Source: Daucus carota subsp. sativus
Lineage: Eukaryota; Streptophyta; Magnoliopsida; Apiales; Apiaceae
Assembly: GCF_001625215.2 (NCBI RefSeq)
Contig: NC_030384.2
Span: forward strand, 44,736,390-44,800,389
Reading direction: 5' to 3'
DNA: 64,000 nucleotides
Part shown: one piece after another, positions 23,631 to 35,093 of the stretch
Layout: each line of letters opens with the position of its first letter
Numbering within the stretch: position 1 is the stretch's first letter
Program-made: the position numbers and the translations under genes
The notes under the pieces: generated by a model
Seen by the model: only the letters and a program-made list of their open reading frames with translations
Database searches by the model: none
What the model was told of the DNA's origin: nothing

Positions 23631-25092
23631 TTATATCAATTGGAGCCTTGTGTCTTCATGAATCATGACTTCTAACATGCAGGATTGTAACGTCAAAAAA
23701 AATTTGTTTAACAGTTTAGGTGAATATGCTTCATATGCATCCTCAACTGCCGCAATAAGATCATCAATGGTTTTTGGTGCCACTTTATACCGTAAGGATT
23801 GAATAGCACTAAAATACGTTTAAATCCGGAGAATTAGCGGGTTGGCACATCAAGCGAATGTCAAAACCACCTTGTCTTGCAGCTTCACAAAATTCTGGAT
23901 CACTAGGATCAACATGTGTTCTTGCGTTGTCCTGTTGTATCACGATTAACTTATTAGCATCATCACTTGGCCATTTTGATCGAACCGATGGAAGGACTTT
24001 TTCAATTAAGAACGACCTTATTGTACTTCTCCCCACAGATGTCATCGCTTTTGTTTCTATGGTCCCTGCAGCTCTGTTGATACTGTTTCTTTTAGCAGGC
24101 TCTTTTGTGACAAATGGATAGATTCCGATTTTTCCAGAGAACTTTACATTGCCTTCTGAATCGAATCTTGGGCGAGCAACCGCAGCAAGGAACATCACTT
24201 TCTCAACAAAATTTTTACTTTTACACACACGATGTGGTTCCTCTTCATCAGCAACAAGATAATATGTTTCAGACTTTTTTGTCATATTAAACCATTTCTC
24301 GTCAATATGGATGATATTGTCCATGTCGATGAATTGTGGTTGATGAGGCAAGCTGTTTATATCGATCATTGATAAGCAAAATTGTAGCCTGGCTTTTTTG
24401 TTCTCGTCCTTCAATAAAGGTTTGATGGCATTGGAGTGACGACGGATTTTCCCAGTCTCTAAAGCTCGATGTAGTGTTGATGAACTAATTTTGAGGGCAT
24501 TAGCTGTAGATCGAACAGTGGTCCGTTGCTGCAAAGGAATGCTACGGAATGCATCAAGATCAATCTGGATTCTTTTCCGACCACAGTTGTTTGTTCTTCG
24601 ATGAGATACATCACCACCTGAATTTTCTTTGGATCTTTTCCAGATGCGTTGAACGGTACTCATGGAGACAGAAAATAATGCTGCAACAGACTTTGTTGTA
24701 TCTCTTTTAAGTTTACCGTTCACGCTTCTTCGCAGCAAGGCTATATATATGTCCTTCCTTTGATCATTTGATAGATTTTTACATGTTGAAACGGCAGTGT
24801 TTTCTCTTGAAAGAGTGAAACTCATATCTTCACCTGCACAAAATAAAGGAGAGACACATAAGAGTATATATCAATAACAAAACATGCTGTCACAGAGAGA
24901 CACTATCCAATGAAATAAGCGACAGTAAATATAAGTAATACTCCTACCATCAGGAGGTGGTGGTTCATTGAGATCAAAGTCTCTTGCGTTCTCTTCGACG
25001 TCAACTTCTTCTGCTTCTTCATTTGTGTGGCTTCCTTCATGATTTTCTACTTCAGTTGGAGGAATATTCAAGTCAAAATAATGGAACTCCAT
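23631..25092 (-). pseudogene. Plant mariner (DD39D) transposase, inactivated
   Basis: Two exons: 25092-24948 and 24833-23631, joined G|GT to give PPPPDGGEDMSFTLSREN. The N-terminus has FDLNIPP and FDLNEPP. The body has a helix-turn-helix region (SNDQRKDIYIALLRR and SVAALFSVSMSTVQRIWKRS), first Asp in IHIDEKWF and second in IVIQQDNARTH. The third catalytic Asp of the DD39D triad should be in SPDLNVLDLGFF, 39 residues after the second. Here the DNA goes from SPDLNV straight to FSAIQSLRYKVAPKT with about 14 nt missing near 23812, which removes that Asp and shifts frame. The remainder to EDTRLQLI and a stop at 23631 is otherwise open. One visible break suggests fairly recent loss of activity. Confidence 0.88.
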
Positions 25093-26208
25093 AATCCAAC
25101 ATTTAGATTTAATTTTATTCTCAAGAAAACTTGTGTTACGCAAATGAACTTTTATAAGCATGTGATGATCTTGGTGGGAAAAATTAAAAAAATAGCGGGA
25201 AGATTTAAAATATGGTGGGAAAGATTAAAATAATTTGGGAAAGAGAATGGTTAAAAAATGGTGGGAGAAATTTAAAAATTTGTGGAAAATCACAGGGGGA
25301 AGGAGAAAGGTTAAAAAGATGGAGGGAAAGATTAAAAGAAGTGGGTGACTAGCCAAGCTAATATGAGTGGTGGGCAATATTTAGAGCAAATTTTCTTGAA
25401 TAATCTTCCAGTGTAAAATCAAAATTCTAATTGATGTGCATTTGCACATGATATAAAAATATGTAGTTATGGACATCAATTACAAAAATAGTTACAATTT
25501 TATTAAATTAAAGGCATAAGCAAATTTTTTTATTATTTCTAATTATAAGTTGGGTTATAATCTAAAATAAAATTTTTAATTTTTAATTATTAATTGAGTT
25601 AATATCAAAAAATATATTTAAATTTGAATTTCTATATTTAATTGTTAGTGGAGTTAATATTCATGATTATATAAAATTATATTTCTTTAGAAGTGAAACT
25701 TAAATATAAATTTCTTTCATTATTTTAGTACGCATAAGTGTCATTTTTTTTTAAATTAAATTTTGTCTTAAAAAATGAAACATCAGCAAATGTATATGAA
25801 GCGCTCTCATCCTACCACTTTGTGTATGAAACGTCAATGCACAGCTAGTACTCCTTCTGGCATGATTTTCATTTTGTTTGATTAGCGTGTTTTTGACTCA
25901 TTAAAGAATTCTATTTAATAAGGGTATTCTTGTAAACCTGTACTCATATTACTCTCAATTAATGTCAATATTGGTCTGTGTGCAAATTTCTAAAAAAGCA
26001 GTTAAAATGGGACACAGAGGGAGTATAAACTATTAAGAATAGTGTAGAAGGAGGAACCATAGCAGACGATCTAAAATTAAATAACCCACCATGTAAGACA
26101 GATAAACGGCGGCTACTTGTCTTAATCTAGCACAAAAATAGATCCTATTTGCTACATCTCCATCTGTTCCGGGCAGTGTTTTACAAGTCCCTGTCTATTA
26201 TAGACATT

Positions 26209-26428
26209 GGGGCCGTTTGGCCAAACTTAAAAAAATGATTCCATACTTAAAGTTAAGAAGTGGAGTAGAAGTGAAAATTAAATAAGTGAATAAAGTGTTT
26301 GGAAAAGAAGCAGAAGCTGTGAGACAGAAGCTAGCATTCTCGGCTTCTTAAAAATGCTTCTACTTCTTTACACAAACGGGTCAAGAAAAGCAGAAGTCAG
26401 AAGTTGATTCTCCTTACCAAACAGCCCC
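26209..26428. mobile_element. MITE-like inverted repeat, family unsure
   Basis: Ends GGGGCCGTTTGGCC and CCAAACAGCCCC, about 220 bp. Subterminal AGAAGCAGAAG and CTTCTACTTCT motifs are also inverted. The flanks could give a 3-bp ATT duplication, but this is ambiguous, so no superfamily is assigned. Confidence 0.55.
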
Positions 26429-27004
26429 ATTATATTCAATAAGCCGTCAGACCTTCGAGAATGTTTGAGATATTTTTCAGCTCTTAATTAAGAACATTGA
26501 TTAGATTATTAATCATATATTATAGTTCTATTAATTACACTCAATCATAATTTCTTAGTTTAATTATAAATAATATATTTAATTATTTAAATTTATATAT
26601 AATTTATCATTTATTAGGAGTCTTAAACGTAATTATTAACTAATCATTAATATCTTTTAATTTTAATTAGTATTAATATTATACTTCTGCTTGAGATTTA
26701 TATTATAAAATATAATGTGCTAGAACATAATCTAAGTTATCGGATGTTTAAAAATATTATACAATAAAAAATAAAATTTAGATGACTAGGTTATATTTTA
26801 CCAAATTTTATACTTTAATATTTCAATATTTTAGTGTACTACATAGAAATTGGCCCTATGTTTTTTATTAATTATATATAATAATTATACACACATATAT
26901 ATAAATTAGTGAGAGTGAAGTAACGTTAAGGAATAATTTTGAAGTAATATTTAATATCAAAATAACTCCAATCAACTGATTAGTGTGATTACGACGTATA
27001 ATAA
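26429..27004. other. AT-rich intergenic
   Basis: Very AT-rich, no coding stretch or paired termini recognised. Confidence 0.35.
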
Positions 27005-27421
27005 TCTATACTATAATATAATAAGCCAACATAGGTTTAATTTGTAGTCGTATAAAATTTTGGTTTGGTCATCTCTTTTATAACTACATGTCGGTCACAT
27101 GTAAACTTCTTTTACTCTTACCATATTAAAGAGTTTTATATCTTTCAAATTACAAACACTTGTGATGTAATACAAGATAAAAAAACTCCACCATTATTCT
27201 TTTAAATATAATTTATATATAATTTATATATTATATTATAATAAACCGATATTAGTATAATTCGTAGTCGTCCAGAAAATGTAATCAGTTGGTAAATATA
27301 ATCTGGTTAAAATCTAATTCATTAATACTAAAATACTAATAAGATGATGTTAAAATTTAAATTCTAATTAATAAATTACGAATTTTTTACCCGCACGTGC
27401 TTCGCACGGGTTAAAGGCTAG
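27005..27421 (+). mobile_element. Short non-autonomous Helitron
   Basis: 5' end A|TCTATACTATAATATAATAA at 27005. The 3' end is the hairpin CCCGCACGTGCTTCGCACGGG minus its last bases in length terms (positions 27390-27410), followed by TTAAAGGCTAG|T. The hairpin stem CCCG(C)ACGTGC/GCACGGG and the CTAG end are textbook Helitron. 417 bp, no coding capacity. Confidence 0.8.
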
Positions 27422-27626
27422 TAATAATAATAATATAAGTGAGTCATGAAAATATATGCATATATAAATAATGATTAATCTTACTTTTTTTGATTATAAT
27501 TATAAGAAAATACGACACAGAATTAGAATGAGGTAGTCCAAATATTTGGAATAAACTATTTGAAAACTTATATTTTTTCTTAATCACGAAAAATTTAAAG
27601 TATCAAATTTAGTTACATTCCATTTA

Positions 27627-28072
27627 GGGATCGTTTGGTTGGAGAGGGGGTATCGGGTTGGAATGAGGAATCGGGTTAAGATGGTATGGGGCTAATGTAT
27701 CATTTCTGATATCAGGTGTTTGGTTGAGTGGTGGAATGAATATGGTTGAATTATAATATTTATGAGTTATTAATTGTAATAAATTTAAAATATCATGAAA
27801 TTAATATTTATATACATTTTTAAGTCATTAAGTACATTTTGTGTTAAAAATTTACAAAAAATAATATAAATGATAATGAAAATAAAAGAAAACAATTTTG
27901 ATTCCTGAAACCCATGTTTCATACCCACCTCCCCCTTGGTATGAAATTTTCATACCTTCTGGGTTTGAGGAATGGGTTTGATGAAATAAAATTCTCAACC
28001 AAACAACAGGTATGGGTTTGGAATGAACAAAACCCATACCTGATACCAAAGAAGCCTGAACCAAACGACCTC
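27627..28072. mobile_element. PIF/Harbinger-type MITE upstream of MTP5
   Basis: 446 bp with ends GGGATCGTTTGGTT and AACCAAACGACCTC, flanked by TTA at 27624-27626 and 28073-28075. Internal GGTATGGGTTTGGAATGA and its inverse repeat add symmetry. Its right end is only 164 bp before the MTP5 start codon, so it overlaps the likely promoter. Confidence 0.85.
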
Positions 28073-28236
28073 TTACATTTTTCTCTTTGTATTCCATCGA
28101 CTAGAGTCGGACGAAAAAAATACCGGGAGAGACTGTCTGCCCGATTCGATATATACTGAATACCCGTTTACCTTTATAGTACCGTCAACGTCATCTGAAC
28201 CCTAATTAGGGCTTTCCCCCCAAATCTAACCATCAA

Positions 28237-31200
28237 ATGGAGAAATTAAATGATCAAGACACAAAATTTCCGTTCTCTAGAACCGGTTCGTTCAATTACA
28301 GCCAATTAGAAACCACCGAGTCACCTCGTTCATGGAACGGCGAGTTCGGACTCGGCGGCGTCACCGATCGCCGATTCGCTTTCTCTCGCCAAGCTTCTTT
28401 TCTCCACTCTCCATCATTCGATTCGCCTCGCACACCTGTATCTATTATCCCCAACGATTCCGTTAGAAAGCCTTTCATTTCTCGAACCGTTTCGAGTATC
28501 GATATACCTGCTGTTGATTACTTGCAAGATGGAATTGATAGTATTTGGACTGAGGATAAGTTGATTTCTGTGAATTCGGTGGATAAAGTGTCGATTTTAG
28601 GTTTTTTGTTGTCGATTTTACGGGCTGGGAGGTCGGGTAATCGGCCTATGAAGAGGCTGTTTGTGTTGATTTCGCTGAATGTGGCGTATTCGACTGCTGA
28701 GTTGTGCATCGGCCTTGTTACTGGTCGTTTTGGTATATTATTTTTTTTTTAATGCTTTTGTGTCGTTTTTTAGTTATTTAGTGGTTAACTGTAAAATTTG
28801 TTGTTATTTCAGGTTTAGTTTCGGATGCATTTCATTTGACGTTTGGTTGTGGATTATTAACTTTCTCTTTGTTTGCAATGGATGCTTCTCGGAAGAAGCC
28901 TGATCATGTCTACACTTACGGGTGAGCTTAAATTAGCCTTTTGTTTACATGTGATAAATAGACTGTTTGCTAGAATAATGCATAGATGTAGGAAATTGCT
29001 TCTACTTGGTTTCCTATTACTAAAAAGAGTTTTGTTACAATTCAGGTACAAACGGCTAGAAGTATTGTCGGCTTTTACTAATGCTGTAAGTAGATACACT
29101 ACAGCATCATCATATCTATTTTGGTTTTGGATTCTATCTTTCTTTCAGTATGCACTATATAATAGTGCTCCATTCCATATGTTTTTATTTGATAAGGATC
29201 ATAGTGAACAGTCCAAACTGAAAATCTTTTGTCATTATGGTACTTGTCGAACTGTGTATCTTTTCCGAGATCAACTTTTCGCAATTTCTTTTGTCTTATT
29301 AATAAAAAAATATCTAGACACTTAATGGGCACTCTTGTTATTTGAATCTTCACATCTTTTTTATCTGTGCCTTTTATCTCCATTTTCATTTTGAGCTAAC
29401 AAGAGGTATATTTTGGTTGTGGTGCCTGTTAGACAGCTGTTTCTTCTATTTATGTCATTCTCCTTGGCTGTTGAAGCACTTCATGCCTTCATACAAGATG
29501 AGTCAGAGCACAAGTGAGTTAGTACTGTTTTAGTTGATTGATATATTGTCTGAGCTTTTTAAATGACTGTAACCGTGTTAAATACTTATCGCTATGGTGT
29601 GTCTTTTTGTTTAAGTTTTTTTTAAAACAAAATTTAGGTGTGCAAGTGCATCAGTGTTATTAAACGCGATATGCGCACAGAAGCGCAAAGGCCCCCTAGA
29701 GCATAAGCGCAACGCGCAACGCGAAATGCGCGGATTCATCGAAGACAAATAAATATACATATTTAAATAATATATAAGCAGAAAATTGTTAATTTACAGA
29801 TAAGATGACATTTAATTGATAAAGCAACCGAATTCTTCTAAGTCAAAGTAGCAAGAATTTCAAACTTAGTCCATTCTTCCACTTCTTCGTCATCAATATT
29901 CAGGAAATCAGCATCTTTACTAATATAATTTGGATCCTTAACAAAGTCTTCTTCATCATACTCAAGACATATGTGTATATACAACACTTGTATGTATATA
30001 TATAAATATATATATTAGTGTATACAAGATATGTGTATCTTATATGTGTGGGTATCTATATGCAATAATCATAAAAGAAGATGAGTTTAACTTTTGTCTC
30101 TGGTTCGATATCTCTTGTTCTTGCATGTAAATCTGGTCTGTATCTATTTGTGTTAGTTACTATAAGGTCTACGGGGTTTTTTCTGAACCCATTTCCTTTA
30201 AGAATGACTCATTTTAAAAGAAGCGCGCTTATTTTGCGCTTTTGAACAGCGCATAAGCGCTCGATGCGCATAAAAGTGAGCGCATCATTGAAGGCGCATC
30301 GCATCACCGAAGCATATGCGCGCTTTTAATAACACTGAAGTGCATTATACGAGCTCATTTGCATGTTCATCCTGAGTATTTTACTGTTGCCTTCATTTTA
30401 TCAGATTATAGCACAAAATTGCATGGTCTAATTCATCTGTTGGTAGAAGCGTACTTATAATGAAACACAAATTGCTATCCAAGCTAAATTTGGTTTATGT
30501 TAATAGTTTTGAGGTCAAGCTGATGACGATATAAATTGAGATTTTTGAAGATTTAGTGCATTGACAGTATAATACAATTCATGATGCTTTGAAAGTAATA
30601 TATGATGTTTTGTGTTTTCTATAAGAGTGTAATTTTTTGGGTTATTGGTACAACTTTGCAATTTAATGTAGCTTAGGGGTTCAAGCAACCGAAATGTTTG
30701 CTTGGATGTAGTGCCAAGGAAAATTAGAACAACAGTACATAACAAATAATCTTTCATGTAATCATTGAAAAAAATAAAGTTACAGAAATGCAAGTTTCAT
30801 CAATTTCTTATGATGCTTTTCTTTGGGTTTCATTTAAAAAGCTTTTGTTCAATAAGCAGCGCACTAACACTACATTCTTTAGGCACTACCTGATTATATC
30901 AGCGGTTACAAATCTGTTGGTCAATCTTATTGGGGTTTGGTTCTTTCGAAATTATGCTCGTGTAAATCTTGGTAAGCTTCATATGCATTATTCAAATTAT
31001 ATTCCATTCCTGTATGAAAAACACAACTGATAACTCAATGTTTAGCTGCAGTTGGGAGGGTGGGAGGGTATGGTAGCCTTTAGAACATGTGAAACTGGAC
31101 AAGTTTTTTTAATGTGAATAGTACAACATGTGTTCGTAAAACAAAATGGAAAGCTCCTTTATTTTCTAAATCAATTGCAACATGAACCTTTCATGTGCAT

Positions 31201-32795
31201 ATACTTTAAAATCTCATGAAGAGGCCTCACTGTTTCAGCTGTTAGTACAAGAATACTTATGTTTGCTTAAATGCCTTTAAATAGTTCTCTACTGATCTGT
31301 TGAGTAGCTTTATAGTTTTAAATGTTACAACTGTACATTTCAGTGAACCATAAATTATATATTCTTGTGAAGTAAATTTTATATTGGTGGGAGAATTCCA
31401 CTTGTTATAGTGCCATTTAAAGACTTAAAGGGTTGAGCCGTTGAGGGTAATGCTTTCAGCCAAAACTTCTTAATTTACTTTTCTATATCAACAATCGAAT
31501 ATTTATGGATACAATGACTTCGTCATTGATTAAAAAGCGAAGTTGCTTTTTTTTCTTTTTTTTTTGATATGCAAGTTGGTGGCAGTTGGATGATTAAATA
31601 TTTCTGTATTCGTGATCTAGAGCCAATAGTCGATAAGCTCATAATTCTAATTGCTTCAGGATATCCTACATACAAACATAAAAGAAACTGTATAAACGCG
31701 AACATGTGTAATTTTTTATTTATCTAGTATCTACGGAAGTACGAAAATATGCACAATATTTTTCATCTTGTTAAACTGTTTTTCTTTCTCAATGTCTGTT
31801 TTGCAGCCTACAGAAATGCAGAAGATATGAATCATCATTCAGTTTGCCTGCATGTTCTTGCCGATTCCATTAGAAGGTCTGAAGTTCATATGTTTTTTCC
31901 GGATAAGTCTTTTTCTGTCTCGCATCACAAACATACTCGCATAGACACTTTACACACAGTGTGTGATGTTTTAGTAATCCCATATTTGAACACCTCAAGC
32001 TGACTTGCTGTTGTTTCTCAGTGCAGGTGTCATCTTAGCTTCCTTCTTGTTGACCCTTGGGTAAACAACATTTTCACTAGATTTTTCTTTTCTTTTTTGG
32101 CTGAGTAATTTTCACTACATACAAGTTTGAAATAATATTCAGTGCTTATACTTCACTCAGTGAGATGTCCATATTCTGCAGGGTTGAAAATGCTGAAGTG
32201 TTGTGTTTGGGACTAGTTGCAGTTATGGTATTTATGCTAGTTATGCCACTTTTCAGAGTTAGTGGTGGTGTCTTGCTTCAAATGGCACCTCCCAGCATAC
32301 CAGCGTCAGCCTTAGGTAAATGCCTGAGACAGGTAAATACTAAATACCAAATACTAATATCCTGTCAGTGTTAGATTGTTGTGTGAGAGTATTTGATCAT
32401 TCTTATGTTAGTTTTGTGATATTTCTTTAATAAATATCAAATGAGTTGACAGTAATTTATATTTAGGTCAATTCTCGTGAAGATGTTGTGGAAGTTTCTC
32501 AGGCTCGCTTCTGGGAGTTGGTGCCAGGCCATGTTGTTGGTTCGCTCTCAGTCCAGGTAGGTTACATTGCTACATCTATTTGTGATGTGATTGATTTTAA
32601 TTTTTTTATTCCACTTTAGTTCAGTGGTTGCTTAGTTAAATATATATAAATAATAAAACAAATATAAGTTTATTTTGGTGGCCTTTTTAACAGGTGAAGA
32701 AAGGTACAGATGAACGGGCAATTCTGGAATATGTGCATCACTTGTACCACGATTTAGGTGTTCAGGACCTGACAGTTCAAACTGATTTTGCCTGA
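28237..32795 (+). CDS. MTP5: Cation diffusion facilitator, metal tolerance protein 5
   Basis: Ten exons: 28237-28732, 28813-28921, 29046-29085, 29437-29513, 30883-30971, 31807-31876, 32022-32060, 32182-32332, 32467-32556 and 32694-32795. Total 1263 nt, 420 residues. Residues 1-130 are a Ser/Pro-rich hydrophilic extension, followed by the CDF membrane domain (ISLNVAYSTAELCIGLVTGR, LFLLFMSFSLAVEALHAF, HYLIISAVTNLLVNLIGVWF) and a C-terminal domain ending YHDLGVQDLTVQTDFA. The TM5 metal site is complete (H286-x3-D290 in HVLAD). In TM2 the site reads H173-x3-G177 (SDAFHLTFGCG), so the usual Asp is Gly. From memory Arabidopsis MTP5 has the same feature and acts as a heterodimer with MTP12 in Golgi zinc loading, as ZnT6 does with ZnT5. 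Intron 4 holds a hAT MITE and a MITE lies just upstream. Confidence 0.92.
29652..30337. mobile_element. hAT-type non-autonomous element in MTP5 intron 4
   Basis: 686 bp with ends CAGTGTTATTAAACGCG and GCGCGCTTTTAATAACACTG, flanked by 8-bp AAGTGCAT at 29644-29651 and 30338-30345, the hAT target length. Both ends are rich in GCGC/GCGCAT motifs. On the minus strand around 29830-29985 a frame reads LEYDEEDFVKDPNYISKDAD then FLNIDDEEVEEWTKFE, a likely transposase C-terminal remnant. Confidence 0.85.
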
Positions 32796-33583
32796 GATAA
32801 GAGGAAACTGGGATTATATATTTTTTTCCCAACCTTTTTTTGTGAAATTGGAATCTCTCAATATAGAAAACATCATGATATAAATATATAATTACAAAAA
32901 TGGAATGAAGTAACTACCTGATAATGGATGTGACCATGTAAATATACGCATATATTTCCTGTGCATTTTATATGTCGTTTACTAACTTAAATTTATCTTA
33001 TATGTTTGTTTAGCCTATGTAAATATTAGTAACAACGACTGAGTTACTCTAACGGTCGGCTCAGAGTCGCAAGTGTGAATGAAGTCCAATTATGTATCTA
33101 TCCGGTGTCATTTATTATTATTATTATTGGCTAACTGATATATTAAATTGATTTGAAAAGTAAAAATCTATAAGATGACGATTATTATAAAATTTTCCAT
33201 GGAAATGATTCTAACATCTAGCAATCTTGGAACTTATTCAAAGAGAGCTGACAAAATATCTATCTACCCATCCGTTGTTTGCAACAGTCTCAGTTTTTTT
33301 TAACTTTTTGACTAACAATTTTCAAAAATAATTAACTAGTGTTAGTGTTGTTTTGAAATACTAGAAAATTTATAGTGAATCTTATTTTCAAGACATCCTA
33401 TGATTATGTATGTGCTCAAGTTTAGTATTTTACGTGGAAATCGGGTTTAATTTATAACTATTGTTAATTATAAAATTATGAGATTTTAAAATAATTCAAA
33501 TAATTATCTATATAACTATATATTAAATGAATTTCTATGAAATTATATACATCATACGAACTTCTAAAATATATATATATATA
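32796..33583. other. MTP5 3' flank, AT-rich
   Basis: Contains the MTP5 3' UTR; no coding stretch or paired repeats seen. Confidence 0.4.
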
Positions 33584-34038
33584 TAGGGGAGGGTTCTGGT
33601 ACAAACTTACAAACTTTTTTTGTTCAACACATATATAACTTGAGTTCAACATTTTTTTAACATATTTTATTGAACATCGATTAAAATAGTGGTGAAGAAG
33701 TACATAAACCAATTTTTAAATGTAAGAAGTAAGGTAAACATGTTATATAACTAATATTTATGTTTCTAGATCCTACCCAAACCCCAGAGGTATAGTTTAA
33801 ACATCTTTTTAGATATATTCAACACAATGATAATTAGTGTTCAACACCCGATGTTGAACTCCAGTTATAAATGTGTTGAAAACGCGATTTATTTATGCGT
33901 TATTTTTAAAAATTGTGATGTTTTTTGAAGAATTTTCAACATGGATACTTTATATAACTAAGGATTAATACGATGGGAGAATAAAAAAAAGTTTGTAAGT
34001 TTGTAACTTAAAAAAGTTTTTATTTGATCCTATCCCTA
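33584..34038. mobile_element. MITE-like inverted repeat with TTCAACA motifs
   Basis: Left end TAGGGGAGGGTTCTGGTAC then AAACTTACAAACTTTTTTT; right end in reverse TAGGGATAGGATCAAATAAA with ACAAACTTACAAACTTTTTTT. Both ends lie in TA-rich microsatellite, so the target duplication cannot be read. Interior has repeated GTTCAACA/TTCAACAC motifs. Superfamily not assigned. Confidence 0.6.
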
Positions 34039-34333
34039 TATATATATATATATATATTTATATATTTTAAAAATATATACATACATGACATGGATTATAA
34101 TTTATAAATTATAATTTTAATTCCGTTTGAGAAAAGAAAAATAGTTTAAATAATTTCAAGTAGCATATATGGTTTTGAGGGGGACTTCTTGTCCTTGTGC
34201 TTGCTTGTCCAATGTTCACGCAAGATATGATGAACAAGTGAAACTCTTGAATTTCTCCACAATTCTTTAACTTACTATTTTCTTCTAGACTTAACGCGGC
34301 ACTTAATATGGATTATGTTTGATCGTCAATATC
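34039..34333. other. AT-rich spacer
   Basis: Nothing recognised. Confidence 0.35.

Positions 34334-34378
<45 letters not shown>
34334..34378. repeat. (AAT)15 microsatellite
   Basis: Fifteen uninterrupted AAT units, about 0.7 kb before the lectin receptor kinase start. Confidence 0.95.
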
Positions 34379-35026
34379 TCTGAAATTATAATCCAATTTA
34401 TTGCGTATAATCTATATTAAATTATAAAAGTTGTATGTGACTATAATTTATAATTTGTTTAATCATATTTTATGTTATTTACTGGATCTTAATCGTTAGA
34501 TTTGCAACTAAATTTGGTGAGAACAATTGAATTTAATACTAAGATAATATAACTCTAAATTTAATTTTCAATAATAATATATAATACTAAATTCTAAATA
34601 TATAAATATACATAAAAGATAATTATATCATACTTTAAATTATTAAAAATATTAAAGTGTGAAATTATTAAAATTTAAATATTGAAAATTAATTCGGATT
34701 TGCCCGTGTTGTAAGTGATATTTCTGGTTTTACTTAGGGGAAAAATAATTTATTTATAGAAATGATAGCAATATAAAATACTTTCACAAACTTGTATTCT
34801 AGTGGTCGTATATATATTTTTCTAAAACGGTTTTATATTTTGAATTTTATTAGATTGACTTAAAATGTTATTTGGGTATGCCCAAGTCAACATTGTGGAA
34901 AAATTATTATAATATTTCAGAACGTAAATTTATTAATATTATTTTATTGAAGTTACTCCGTAATTTCTCCGCGACGAAGACTTGCATGTGAATTTCCATG
35001 GCAAGAAAAATCAAAGCCTTATTAGC

Positions 35027-35035
35027 TATATATAT
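35027..35035 (+). promoter_or_regulatory. TATA box of the lectin receptor kinase
   Basis: TATATATAT at 59-67 bases before the ATG at 35094, followed by CAACCTGGGACG, with a plausible short leader. No other TATA-like motif is as well placed. Confidence 0.5.
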
Positions 35036-35093
35036 GTACAACCTGGGACGTAACTCAGCCTACAACAAAATATCAGTGCAAAAATAATAAAAT

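Larger units (their letters stand above)
18422..26023 (-). mobile_element. Mariner-like element (plant MLE) with nested insertions
   Basis: Both ends share a terminal inverted repeat of about 36 bp: left CTCCCTCCGTCCCATTTTAA then GTGCTTTTTTAGAAA, right in reverse CTCCCTCTGTGTCCCATTTT then AACTGCTTTTTTAGAAA. Each end is flanked by TA (18420-18421 and 26024-26025), the Tc1/mariner target. A DD39D plant mariner transposase lies inside on the minus strand. Total 7602 bp; removing the nested MITE (1045 bp) and Helitron (2918 bp) leaves about 3.6 kb, the size I recall for Soymar-type elements. That agreement supports treating the two ends as one element. It could instead be two related elements sharing ends; a junction PCR-free check is sequence comparison with empty relatives. 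Confidence 0.78.
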
